Source: Crocosphaera sp.
Lineage (GTDB): Bacteria > Cyanobacteriota > Cyanobacteriia > Cyanobacteriales > Microcystaceae
Assembly: GCF_030064895.1 (NCBI RefSeq)
Contig: NZ_JASJEB010000024.1
Coordinates: forward strand, 1 to 42,206
Direction: 5' to 3'
DNA: 42,206 bases
The notes beneath the pieces are model-generated. The model was not told the origin of the DNA, made no database searches, and worked only from the letters and a program-made list of their open reading frames with translations. Each line of letters starts with the position of its first letter. The stretch's first letter is position 1. Positions 14,286 through 21,132 of the stretch are shown in pieces. Made by a program: the position numbers and the translations under genes.

Positions 14286-15461
14286 ATGAAACAAGTCTTA
14301 ACCCTAGTAGTCAAGCTTCAACCTAACCCCGAACAGAGTCAATTATTAGACGATACTGCTCAGGCGTTTGCTGATGCTTGTAACTGGATCAATGAGACTG
14401 TTAAACGTAATTTGACCAATAGAAACTCAATTCAAGCTGTATGTTATCAAGACGTTAAAGAACGTTTTGGATTAACAGCTAATCATGTTGTTAGAGCTTG
14501 TGCAAGAGTAGCGGCTAATCGCTTAACTGCTAAACATAAAGGTCGAAAAGTTAAACAATTCAAACCTACCAGTTTTGATTGTGATGCTCGCACTTTTCGT
14601 TTTATTGAGACTGGTTATCTAGCAAGTATCAGTACAACTGGAAAACGAGCCAAAATCCATCTCAGAGTAAGTAATTATCATAGAGGAAAACTATCAGGTC
14701 AAAATCCAACATCGGCACAAGTTTGTCAACACAAAGATGGTGATTGGTATGTTCATATTCAACTTAAATCTGATGCTCCAAAACCGATTAAAACAGATAA
14801 GGTTATTGGAGTTGATTTTGGGAGAAGAGACATAGCATTTACCTCCACTAATAAATCATGGTCAGGAAAGGAAATTCAAGAAAAACGAGATAAATTGAAT
14901 CGTGTTAGAGCTTCTTTGCAGAAAAAGGCATCCCAAGGCACAAGATCAACCCGGCGTAGATGTCGACAGATTTTGAAACGGCTATCAGGGAAAGAGAGAA
15001 GATATCAAGCATGGATTAATCATAATATATCTAAAGCTATCATCAACGAGGCTAAACAATCTAAATCCTTCGTATCTATTGAAGATTTAACGGGAATTCG
15101 AGAACGAACTAATCAACAACCTAGAAATAAAACTGAACGAAGGCGGTCTAATTCTTGGGCTTTTTATCAGTTAAGAACTTTTCTCGAATATAAAGGTATC
15201 TCTGAAGGAATTGAAGTAGTAGCAATTAACCCTAGATATACGAGCCAAACTTGTCATTGTTGTCTGCATATTGGACTGAGAAATAATAAGTCTTTTAAGT
15301 GTAGCAATAAGACTTGTGGCTGGATTGGAGATGCTGATTTGAACGGCGCGTTAATGATAGCTTTAGTGGGGCAGAGTGTAAGGCTGCCTGGAGGTTCGAG
15401 TTTGTTGGCTTGTCCCATAGACTCAGGGCTACAGAAAGCCCACGCTATAGCGACAGCTTAG
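14286..15461 (+). CDS. tnpB: TnpB RNA-guided nuclease, apparently intact
   Basis: 391 residues. The N-terminal helix-turn-helix-like part includes LTLVVKLQPNPEQSQLL and CNWINETV. The RuvC catalytic residues are all present: Asp in VIGVDFGRRDIAF (RuvC-I, about residue 178), Glu in FVSIEDLTGIRER (RuvC-II, about 261) and Asp in WIGDADLNGALMIA (RuvC-III, about 349). The zinc ribbon is complete (TCHCC...CSNKTCGW). The C-terminal tail after RuvC-III is longer than in minimal TnpBs and overlaps the presumed reRNA. TnpB is the ancestor of Cas12 and cuts DNA at a target-adjacent motif using the element's 3' RNA. The start is ATG at 14286. It is the only full-length tnpB in the window. Confidence 0.93.
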   Translation: MKQVLTLVVKLQPNPEQSQLLDDTAQAFADACNWINETVKRNLTNRNSIQAVCYQDVKERFGLTANHVVRACARVAANRLTAKHKGRKVKQFKPTSFDCDARTFRFIETGYLASISTTGKRAKIHLRVSNYHRGKLSGQNPTSAQVCQHKDGDWYVHIQLKSDAPKPIKTDKVIGVDFGRRDIAFTSTNKSWSGKEIQEKRDKLNRVRASLQKKASQGTRSTRRRCRQILKRLSGKERRYQAWINHNISKAIINEAKQSKSFVSIEDLTGIRERTNQQPRNKTERRRSNSWAFYQLRTFLEYKGISEGIEVVAINPRYTSQTCHCCLHIGLRNNKSFKCSNKTCGWIGDADLNGALMIALVGQSVRLPGGSSLLACPIDSGLQKAHAIATA

Positions 15462-15470
15462 CGTGGGAAC
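15330..15470 (+). ncRNA. Probable reRNA (omegaRNA) of the TnpB element
   Basis: TnpB guide RNAs come from the 3' end of tnpB and run to the element's right end. Here the last part of the gene holds GC-rich stems (CTGCCTGGAGGTTCGAG region) and the terminal CCCACGCTA/TAGCGTGGG hairpin (15439-15467), which contains the stop codon. The guide would be the bases just after the right end, about 15475 onward. The 5' limit is a guess. Confidence 0.45.
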
Positions 15471-15513
15471 CTTACAACCTTGGTATTTCAATTAAAGGAG
15501 ATATGAAGTCCTA

Positions 15514-16458
15514 TTAACTAACAAAATTTATCATCGCCATGAATACTTCACGGGTAAGAGGTAAACTATCCACAACCATCGCAGTACATAACAACATTAG
15601 ATAAAGGATAGAAAACTTAAACAGAGATTTTGCCATATCCTTATCAAAAGGATTTTGTTTTAGTAACCAGGTTTTCTTGATAAATATCGCCCCTAATAAA
15701 ACAGCGATCACTCCATACAACCAACCAGAAACCCCCACAGGATAGACTAACAAGAAAGTACAAGGAATCACTAATAAGGTATACCACCAAATTTGACGCA
15801 CAGTTGACTCTTCTCCTTCGATAACAGGCATCATAGGAACATTAACCTGTGCATAATCATCCTTGATCATCAAAGCCAAAGCCCAGAAATGGGGGGGAGT
15901 CCAGAGGAAAATAATGGCAAATAATATCCAAGGGGCCCAACTGAGATCCCCTGTTACAGCGGCCCAACCTACTAAAGGAGGAATTGAACCTGCTGCCCCA
16001 CCAATAACGATATTCTGAGGAGTATTGCGCTTCAGGAAGTGGGTATACACCAGCATATAGAAAACAATGCCGGACATGGCTAATAAACCACTGAGAAGGT
16101 TTATATAAAGGAGAAAAAGACTAAAAGACATCACCGCCAACACCACTGCAAAAATGAGGGCGTGACTAGATTGAACACGGCCTGATGGGATGGGACGGGT
16201 TCTAGTCCGCAACATTTCATAGTCAATGTCGCGATCGTAGATACAGTTCATCACTTGCGCAGAAGCTGCCGCTAGGGTTCCTCCTAATAAGGTAATGAAG
16301 AGTTTAAAAGAGTCCACTTCACCCTTAGAGGCCATCCACATTGAAGCGGCCGTGGTGATTAATAATAGAGGAATAATCCTCGGTTTGGTTAGTTGATAAT
16401 AACTTCTAACTACTTGTAAAAGGTTCTCGTTACGACGGACAAGATCAGTCCCAATCAT
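15514..16458 (-). CDS. ctaB: Protohaem IX farnesyltransferase (haem O synthase)
   Basis: 314-residue UbiA-family prenyltransferase with about eight to nine membrane helices. The first Asp-rich motif is NCIYDRDIDYEMLRTRTRP (residues about 85-103), with LTKPRI upstream; the second region is FWALALMIKDDYAQVNVPMMP. TPPHFW and SIPPLVGW are typical of CtaB/COX10. It adds a farnesyl group to haem b to give haem O for the terminal oxidase. It lies 84 bases after ctaA on the same strand, as is normal in cyanobacteria; the cytochrome oxidase subunits are not in the window. ATG at 16458 is in register with the family start. Confidence 0.95.
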   Translation of the reverse strand: MIGTDLVRRNENLLQVVRSYYQLTKPRIIPLLLITTAASMWMASKGEVDSFKLFITLLGGTLAAASAQVMNCIYDRDIDYEMLRTRTRPIPSGRVQSSHALIFAVVLAVMSFSLFLLYINLLSGLLAMSGIVFYMLVYTHFLKRNTPQNIVIGGAAGSIPPLVGWAAVTGDLSWAPWILFAIIFLWTPPHFWALALMIKDDYAQVNVPMMPVIEGEESTVRQIWWYTLLVIPCTFLLVYPVGVSGWLYGVIAVLLGAIFIKKTWLLKQNPFDKDMAKSLFKFSILYLMLLCTAMVVDSLPLTREVFMAMINFVS

Positions 16459-16542
16459 TAATTCACACCAAATTCTATGGATTGATAGTTTATTGTGCTA
16501 AGCACGAAGAAATAGGGAATAAAAAGCGAAAAATACTAACTT

Positions 16543-17451
16543 TTAGGCTTTTGCATCTCGCATTCCCAAAGTTGTCAAGGCGACTAATGTACCAAATAAA
16601 GCAGCCCCGACGGTATGATGGATAACGGTTAAAGGTTCCACCTGTAAACGTAGGTAAAAAGTGGCTACCCCTAAGAGGACTTGTAAAACAACGATCCCAC
16701 CAGCTACCCAAGCGAGTTTTCTCAGGGTTGGATGTAGTGCCGGAGTTCGCCAAGCCATGAAAACAACGGTTAAGGTGGCTAAGGTTGCAGGAACCACACC
16801 GATAATATGACTATTCATCACTGCGCACAGTTGGGAACCGCCAAAGCATTGATGCAAGGCCCAACGGGAACCCACTAACGCCCCTAATAAGCATTGAACA
16901 TAGACTAAAATAGCTGCTGTCAGGCTGGCCCAGCGCAGTTTACCGGCGGTGGTGGTGCCTTGGTAGGGGGTGAGACAGAGGGCAATGATCACTAAGCTGG
17001 CAAAGAAGAGAAGGGCAGTTCCTAAATGGGCGGTAACAATATCAAACCGCAACATTTGTGTGACGGTTAAACCCCCTAAAATGCCTTGAAAAACAATGAG
17101 TCCTAATGCCCCTAAACAAGCCCAGGGTAGCCATTTGGGGAGTTCTTTGCGAAACCACCAAGAAAGTCCTACTAAGGCCAGGGTACTTAAGCCAATGAGG
17201 GAAGCATCTAAGCGATGGAACCATTCTAAGAAGACTTGCAGGTTCATTTGTTGGGTGGGGACTAACTGACCATAACATAGGGGCCAGTCGGGACAAGCTA
17301 ACCCTGCATTCATTACCCTTGTGGCACTTCCTACAGCCATCAAGAGTAGGGTCGCGATCGCAATTTTCCACACCAAAAATCTCATCCATTTTTGGACTTT
17401 CGGGCGATCGCTTGTGGTGGTTATTTGTCCTGTAAGAACAGATTCTGTCAT
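16543..17451 (-). CDS. ctaA: Haem A synthase (COX15/CtaA family)
   Basis: 302-residue membrane protein with eight predicted helices in two four-helix halves. Conserved haem-ligand His are seen in EWFHRLDAS, VTAHLGTA, MNSHIIG and TVIHHTVGAA. Cys pairs occur in the loops (ACPDWPLCYG and HQCFGGSQLC), as in B-type CtaA. MNAGLACPDWPLCYG is a strong family signature. The enzyme oxidises the haem O methyl group to formyl, completing haem A. It heads the ctaA-ctaB pair. The symbol ctaA is also used in cyanobacteria for an unrelated copper ATPase, present here at 32401-34752. Confidence 0.95.
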   Translation of the reverse strand: MTESVLTGQITTTSDRPKVQKWMRFLVWKIAIATLLLMAVGSATRVMNAGLACPDWPLCYGQLVPTQQMNLQVFLEWFHRLDASLIGLSTLALVGLSWWFRKELPKWLPWACLGALGLIVFQGILGGLTVTQMLRFDIVTAHLGTALLFFASLVIIALCLTPYQGTTTAGKLRWASLTAAILVYVQCLLGALVGSRWALHQCFGGSQLCAVMNSHIIGVVPATLATLTVVFMAWRTPALHPTLRKLAWVAGGIVVLQVLLGVATFYLRLQVEPLTVIHHTVGAALFGTLVALTTLGMRDAKA

Positions 17452-17680
17452 AGCATCCTAATCACTTTATTTAACAGATTTTCTTGTTAGCAAAATGTTG
17501 ATTTTGCTACAAAATTTTGTCTCTTTAAAAGTAGAGCTAGTCAGATTCTACTGAAGGGTTTCTGATTTGTGACGGAATTTTTAGGAACTTTTCCTAATCT
17601 TTTGATTAGGTTAATAATGCCTTTACTTAAGTTAACAAACCAAGACTTAAATTTAATTATGTTTTAATCTCTTAGAGGGT
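17452..17680. promoter_or_regulatory. ctaAB upstream region with a perfect hairpin
   Basis: This 229-base gap must hold the ctaA promoter. CCTAATC-tttt-GATTAGG (17593-17610) is a perfect 7-bp hairpin; it could terminate the xisHI-side transcripts or act as a regulator site. A GCAAAAT-ca-ATTTTGC type inverted pair (around 17490-17508) is closer to ctaA. No gene is seen. Confidence 0.35.
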
Positions 17681-18022
17681 TTAAGCAATGGCAAAATCTG
17701 TATATTTTCGACTTTCAGGATCATGAAAAGCTAAAACAATATCTTCTTTTAGTACACCTTCTCTTAATAATTCATTAGCGATACCTTCTTCTGTCCAATC
17801 TTCTTCTATATAGATTTTATTATTTTTTATTCGTATATGAACATGAATATTTCTAATTTTTTTCTTGCCTTCCCATCCCATAAATAACCACATATATTGG
17901 TCATGTACTTCATCAACAATAAGACAGCTTTCTCTACTTAAGTTCGATGAACCTGAAACCCATTCATGGTATTCTGTTAGAACTTTTTTTATAGATTGGC
18001 GATACTTTTCTAGTTTATCCAT
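17681..18022 (-). CDS. xisI: XisI family protein (copy 1)
   Basis: 113 residues. The family pattern is plain: MDKLEKYRQSIKKVLTEYHE start, a middle strand-rich part (CLIVDEVHDQYMWLFMGWEG), then [40 protein letters not shown] and [11 protein letters not shown] at the end. In Anabaena, XisI and XisH are needed with the recombinase XisF for excision of the fdxN element; most cyanobacterial copies, like this one, have no element or XisF nearby and their role is unknown. The start overlaps the xisH stop by 13 bases, so the pair is translationally coupled. It is about three-quarters identical in sequence to copy 2 at 20077-20418, by eye. Confidence 0.92.
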   Translation of the reverse strand: MDKLEKYRQSIKKVLTEYHEWVSGSSNLSRESCLIVDEVHDQYMWLFMGWEGKKKIRNIHVHIRIKNNKIYIEEDWTEEGIANELLREGVLKEDIVLAFHDPESRKYTDFAIA

Positions 18023-18426
18023 TCTAAAATTTCCTCTTGTTCCACATCAACAACAATTAAAAGTAATTGGTTTATTTTGCTAATTTCCTTGATAGAATCT
18101 CTTTCAAAAAAGTTTACATAGATACTATCTTTAATAGCTAAATAAATTGTATATTCTGGTTCAGTTAGCTTAATTAAGTCTCGATATAAAATATATTGAC
18201 CTAAAGCAACTTCAAAATCTCTCATTGGTGAGGGACTTAAAAAGCTTTTGATTTCAACAACTATTTTATGCCCACTGCGTTCAGCAGCAATGGGTTTTTC
18301 TGCTGCTAAATCAGCAAATAATTCAGCATCTTTGTATTTAATTCTATAAGGATCTGCTGTAATCGTCCAACCCTCTTTAATTAAAGCATTTTTAACTGCA
18401 TCATGGTAAGTGTCTTTTGCTGGCAT
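18010..18426 (-). CDS. xisH: XisH family protein (copy 1), PD-(D/E)XK-like fold
   Basis: 138 residues. [20 protein letters not shown] start; Asp39 (ELFADLAAEK), Glu58 and Lys60 (IVVEIKSF) and Gln77 (ALGQYILYRD) line up as the D...ExK...Q core of restriction-endonuclease-like folds. I infer nuclease-like chemistry; none has been shown. The start codon follows AAGGAGG. The leader at 18427-18475 is nearly the same as that of copy 2. Downstream it overlaps xisI by 13 bases. The constant XisH-XisI pairing resembles a toxin-antitoxin or effector-control pair, but that is a guess. Confidence 0.92.
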   Translation of the reverse strand: MPAKDTYHDAVKNALIKEGWTITADPYRIKYKDAELFADLAAEKPIAAERSGHKIVVEIKSFLSPSPMRDFEVALGQYILYRDLIKLTEPEYTIYLAIKDSIYVNFFERDSIKEISKINQLLLIVVDVEQEEILEWIN

Positions 18427-18475
18427 TTTCCTCCTTATATTTATTTTAGTGTATGTATTTATTATAGGCGATCGC
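18427..18475 (-). promoter_or_regulatory. Promoter/RBS leader cassette, copy 1 (xisH1)
   Basis: Read on the minus strand: HIP1 GCGATCGC (18475-18468), then CC-TATAAT-AAA with a consensus -10 box (18466-18461), a short A-rich leader (ACTAAAATAAATATA) and the RBS AAGGAGG before ATG at 18426. Near-identical cassettes occur at 19834-19879 and 20823-20871. Confidence 0.65.
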
Positions 18476-18494
18476 TTTCTTAATTTTTATTAAT

Positions 18495-18734
18495 TTATTT
18501 CAACAAATTTTCAATTTCTTCATCACTAAAACCAAATTGTCTAAAAATGCGTAAAACATAAGCAGGTGAGATTTCTTTTGCACCAATATCTATAGGAACA
18601 ATTCTACGCTGTTTATCAACTTCTCGAATATATAAGCGATGATCTCCTTTTCCTTCTCGATAAAATTGACAACCTCCTTTTTCAAGAATTTTAATTAGTT
18701 TTTTGGGTTTAAGAGAAGGAATATTTTTAGGCAT
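18495..18734 (-). CDS. hicA: HicA-type mRNA interferase toxin
   Basis: 79 residues, dsRBD-like fold. KPKKLIKILEKGGCQFYREG is the normal first helix and strand; GKGDHRLYI holds the catalytic His32, and VPIDIGAKEISPAYVLRIFR matches the family's closing strand and helix. HicA cleaves mRNA. The gene starts inside the end of hicB (8-base overlap), giving antitoxin-first order. The frame is intact. Confidence 0.88.
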   Translation of the reverse strand: MPKNIPSLKPKKLIKILEKGGCQFYREGKGDHRLYIREVDKQRRIVPIDIGAKEISPAYVLRIFRQFGFSDEEIENLLK

Positions 18735-18990
18735 AAACTTTTCTTAGTTCGTATATTTCAGAAGATTCTGAATCTTCAATAGTTAAAAATTCATGGAGTT
18801 CATCAATATGAAGAGGACGAGAATAAACACTATCTTCACTATTATAAACTTCTAAAAAAGATTCAATTGCTTCTTTAAGTTTATCAATAGCTTGTTCTGG
18901 AGTTTTTCCCTGTCCCACTAATCCATTTTCGAGACATAATGAAATCCAATAATCTGCGCTTTTTCGGAGGATTACGGTGTAAAAGTTCAT
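18727..18990 (-). CDS. hicB: HicB-type antitoxin
   Basis: 87 residues. The degenerate RNase-H-like HicB domain is visible: FYTVILRKSADYWISLCLEN, LVGQGKTPEQAIDKLKEAIE. The C-terminal part is short and acidic and lacks a clear ribbon-helix-helix or HTH DNA-binding domain, so autoregulation is uncertain. It begins six bases after the probable immunity gene and runs into hicA, and may be part of one transcript from the toxin fragment onward. Confidence 0.85.
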   Translation of the reverse strand: MNFYTVILRKSADYWISLCLENGLVGQGKTPEQAIDKLKEAIESFLEVYNSEDSVYSRPLHIDELHEFLTIEDSESSEIYELRKVYA

Positions 18991-18996
18991 TTTTAT

Positions 18997-19428
18997 TTAA
19001 CTAATTGCTAAAATTTTTTTTGATTTAATATGATTTTTAACGCTTTCATTTAAGAGTTGGTAGAGGAAATGAGGTGTTTTTTCATTAGCTAATTCTAAAT
19101 TTTCTTGATAATTTTTACAAGCTAATTCATCATTTATTATTCGATAATGAATTATTTTTGTCCATTCTGGTGCAGTAATCATTAATTGTGGAATAACAGC
19201 AATAAAAGCTTCAATTTGTTTTTGTAGTTCAAAAGATTCTAAAAAATGCACTAACCCAAACATAATGTCAGCTTGCTCACAATTATCATCTAAAATAAGA
19301 TGTAAGTCTTTTAAATATTCATAATGAGGGTCTTCCGCAATATTTTCTAAAGTTTCTTCAAAAGTAATTACCTCCTCAGGAGTTTTCATCAAGCGATTTT
19401 CTTTTAAAGTTTTTAGTAAATTACTCAT
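18997..19428 (-). CDS. Probable immunity protein (Imm30-like)
   Basis: 143 residues, all-helical and acidic. DPHYEYLKDLHLILDDNCEQ, DIMFGLVHFLESF, APEWTKIIHYRIINDELACK and FLYQLLNES are features I associate with the Imm30 immunity family of polymorphic toxin systems; that label is from memory and not checked. Its ATG shares one base with the stop of the toxin-domain frame upstream (TAATG), the usual coupling of toxin and immunity genes. The likely role is to neutralise that toxin, or toxins of neighbouring cells. Confidence 0.65.
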   Translation of the reverse strand: MSNLLKTLKENRLMKTPEEVITFEETLENIAEDPHYEYLKDLHLILDDNCEQADIMFGLVHFLESFELQKQIEAFIAVIPQLMITAPEWTKIIHYRIINDELACKNYQENLELANEKTPHFLYQLLNESVKNHIKSKKILAIS

Positions 19429-19829
19429 TAGATTACTCCTTTATAAAAAACAGTTGGCCAAGTCTCTTGATTAAGTTGAATAAGCATTTGTAAACTTTTT
19501 TTGATACTTGAGTTATAGAGTCTGTGACTAAAATAAATAGAACGAACATTCCACACTTCTTGTGCTAGTATTTGCCGAGGTGAAAGGGTTAAGTCTGGAC
19601 TTCTACCATAGGATGAAGTTTGGCGATGACGACCCCCTTTTCCTGGTGATAAATGTTCCATCATGATAGCAATTCCTTGATTCGTTGTGTAATCTTTGAC
19701 TTTAGCTTTCATGTAAGCATTGGAGGGAACATGATGAGGGGTTAAATTGTCTCCTCTACGACCTAATTTTAACAAGTTGCCGTACGTCCCGACTTGTCCT
19801 TCTCCTGTAAGTAGTTTAGATTGGGTAAT
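19428..19829 (-). CDS. Orphan polymorphic-toxin C-terminal domain
   Basis: The open frame (no stop from 19844 down to 19428) encodes a domain that usually ends large CDI- or RHS-type toxins: LLTGEGQVGTYGNLLKLG, RRGDNLTPHHVPSNAYMK, GIAIMMEHLSPGKGGRHRQT, SSYGRSPDLTLSPRQILAQE and ELWN/EVWNVRSIYF. The His-rich LTPHHxPS and GRHRxT motifs suggest a nuclease. No secretion or repeat domains are attached and no ATG lies before the core motifs. Directly upstream sits the XisH-type leader; its AAGGAG is followed five to seven bases later by an in-frame ATT (19829-19827), a rare but known start codon, giving 133 residues. A TTG at 19775 would remove part of the domain. It may be a 5'-truncated relic or a newly promoted intracellular toxin. 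Confidence 0.65.
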   Translation of the reverse strand: MTQSKLLTGEGQVGTYGNLLKLGRRGDNLTPHHVPSNAYMKAKVKDYTTNQGIAIMMEHLSPGKGGRHRQTSSYGRSPDLTLSPRQILAQEVWNVRSIYFSHRLYNSSIKKSLQMLIQLNQETWPTVFYKGVI

Positions 19830-20046
19830 GTTGTCTCCTTGTAACTATTTTAGGGGATAGGTTTATTATAGGCGATCGCCTTAGTTTAATACTATTGAAT
19901 TTTTGTTTTTTCATACTCATAATGTGGCTGTTTTCAATTATTTGTGTTTCTTCCAATAATTCTTGAATTTTCAGAAATTCCTCATAAGGTAAAACAGCAA
20001 ATTTCTTTCCATTCTTAGTTAAAAATTCAGGATGTAATTCAATCAT
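19816..20046 (-). CDS. Small antitoxin-like protein fused at its end to leader sequence
   Basis: 76 residues. The first 45 (MIELHPEFLTKNGKKFAVLP, YEEFLKIQELLEE) look like the N-terminus of a Phd/YefM-like antitoxin of the kind common next to small toxins. From about residue 55 the frame reads through HIP1 and the leader cassette (RRSPIINLSPKIV...), so the C-terminus is not of antitoxin origin. No toxin gene follows in the usual place; the toxin fragment at 19428-19829 follows instead. It is probably a truncated antitoxin gene. The start at 20046 has AAGGAG upstream. Confidence 0.5.
   Translation of the reverse strand: MIELHPEFLTKNGKKFAVLPYEEFLKIQELLEETQIIENSHIMSMKKQKFNSIKLRRSPIINLSPKIVTRRQHYPI
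19834..19879 (-). promoter_or_regulatory. Promoter/RBS leader cassette, copy 2 (in front of the toxin domain)
   Basis: HIP1 (19879-19872), TATAAT (19870-19865), CCTAAAATAGTTACAAGGAG: the same cassette as upstream of both xisH genes. Similarity ends at the RBS, after which the toxin-domain sequence starts instead of ATGCCAGC. A former xisH has been replaced at this point. Confidence 0.65.
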
Positions 20047-20076
20047 TTTTATCTCCTTAAATTAAGTGTTAAGTAT

Positions 20077-20418
20077 TTAAGCGATGGCAAAGTCTGTATA
20101 TTTTCGACTTTCAGGATCATAAAAAGCTAAAACAATATCCTCTTTTGGAACACCTTGTCTTAATAACTCATTAGCAATACCTTCCTCTGTCCAATCTTCT
20201 TCTATATAAATTTTATTATTTTTTATTCGTATATGAACATGAGTTGATTTTAGACGTTTATCTTCTTGCCAATCAACTGTTAACCAAAGATAATGATCAT
20301 GGTTTTCATCAAATACTAAACAAGTTTCAGATTGATGATCTGGTGATTGATTGACTAATTGATCATATTCTGTGAGAATGCTTTTAATGAACTCTCTATA
20401 CTTTACGATTTTATCCAT
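20077..20418 (-). CDS. xisI: XisI family protein (copy 2)
   Basis: 113 residues, with the same motifs as copy 1: [79 protein letters not shown] and a near-identical C-terminus. The two copies differ mostly in the middle (residues 20-55), the part most likely to set specificity towards XisH. It overlaps xisH copy 2 by 16 bases. The frame is intact. Confidence 0.92.
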   Translation of the reverse strand: MDKIVKYREFIKSILTEYDQLVNQSPDHQSETCLVFDENHDHYLWLTVDWQEDKRLKSTHVHIRIKNNKIYIEEDWTEEGIANELLRQGVPKEDIVLAFYDPESRKYTDFAIA

Positions 20419-20822
20419 GAGCTAATTTCCTCCTTTCTATCGTTAAAAACAAGCAATTGCATCTGATGACGTTTGACAACAGCTTGAATTGATTTTCTCT
20501 GAAAAAAAGTATTAAAGACACCATTTTTAATTGCTAGATAAATTTCATAATCTTTCTGAGAAAATTCGAGAAAGTCACGATATAAAAGATATTGACCTAA
20601 TGCTTTCTGAAAATCATTCATAGGAGAAGGATTGATAAAACTTTTAATTTCAACAACAATTCTTTGTCCTTTTTGTTGAGCTAATAAAGTCTTTTCTACC
20701 AATAAATCAGTATAAAGATTATCACCTTCATATTCAATGGTATAAGGATCAGCTACAATTGTCCAACCATCTTTAATTAAAGCATTTTTAACTGCATCAT
20801 GGTAAACATCTTTTGCTGGCAT
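20403..20822 (-). CDS. xisH: XisH family protein (copy 2)
   Basis: 139 residues from ATG at 20822 ([20 protein letters not shown]). The D...ExK...Q core is kept ([28 protein letters not shown]). A longer frame to 20903 only translates the leader, so the ATG after AAGGAGG is used. Residues from about 85 to the end differ strongly from copy 1, while the first 80 are close. It shares the promoter leader type with copy 1, which suggests cassette duplication. Confidence 0.92.
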   Translation of the reverse strand: MPAKDVYHDAVKNALIKDGWTIVADPYTIEYEGDNLYTDLLVEKTLLAQQKGQRIVVEIKSFINPSPMNDFQKALGQYLLYRDFLEFSQKDYEIYLAIKNGVFNTFFQRKSIQAVVKRHQMQLLVFNDRKEEISSWIKS

Positions 20823-20871
20823 TTTCCTCCTTATAGTTATTTTAGGGTATAGTTTTATTATAGGCGATCGC
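20823..20871 (-). promoter_or_regulatory. Promoter/RBS leader cassette, copy 3 (xisH2)
   Basis: HIP1 (20871-20864), TATAAT (20862-20857), CCTAAAATAACTATAAGGAGG, then ATG at 20822. The HIP1 site also overlaps the end of the decayed xisI remnant, so it may mark the duplication junction. Confidence 0.65.
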
Positions 20872-21045
20872 AAAGTCTGTATATTTACGAGTTTCGGGGT
20901 CATAAAGAGTTTTTCATATTCTGTGAGAACTTTTTAATTTATTTGACGATAATTTGTTATTAGATTAATTGTGTAATTACCTCTTGTTCTGTATTTACAA
21001 TAATTAGTTTAAGCTGGTTTTCATCGACAATAATTTGTGAGGAAT
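20872..21045 (-). pseudogene. Decayed third xisH-xisI pair
   Basis: Read on the minus strand, 21045-20960 encodes NQLKLIIVNTEQEVITQLI and a stop, the end of a XisH; 20945-20915 encodes KVLTEYEK, the start of a XisI; and 20911-20872 encodes [15 protein letters not shown], the end of a XisI. The XisH front and about 75 residues of the XisI middle are deleted. The pieces lie in the right order for an xisH-xisI operon. Confidence 0.75.
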
Positions 21046-21073
21046 TGCGACATTAAGGTGAAACTTTTAGCAA

Positions 21074-21109
21074 CAATAAACCCCTCATAATTAAAGGAGG
21101 GGTTTATTG
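21074..21109 (-). terminator. Strong hairpin terminator after the peroxidase gene
   Basis: CAATAAACCCCTC (21074-21086) and GAGGGGTTTATTG (21097-21109) make a perfect 13-bp stem with a 10-base loop, 24 bases past the peroxidase stop. The T-tract beyond it is weak, so it may act from both sides. Confidence 0.7.
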
Positions 21110-21132
21110 TTTAAGGATAAGGAAATTGGCAA

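Larger units (their letters stand above)
14240..15475 (+). mobile_element. IS200/IS605-family element carrying tnpB only
   Basis: A left-end hairpin AAACTCA/TGAGTTT (14257-14276) precedes tnpB, and a right-end hairpin CCCACGCTA/TAGCGTGGG (15439-15467) covers its stop codon. No tnpA is present, so movement would need TnpA in trans. Exact ends are not fixed because no TnpA cleavage motifs were identified with confidence. Confidence 0.65.

Noticed and set aside
20403-20903. XisH copy 2 starting at 20903
   Set aside because: The added 27 residues translate the promoter/RBS leader; the ATG at 20822 directly follows AAGGAGG and matches copy 1.
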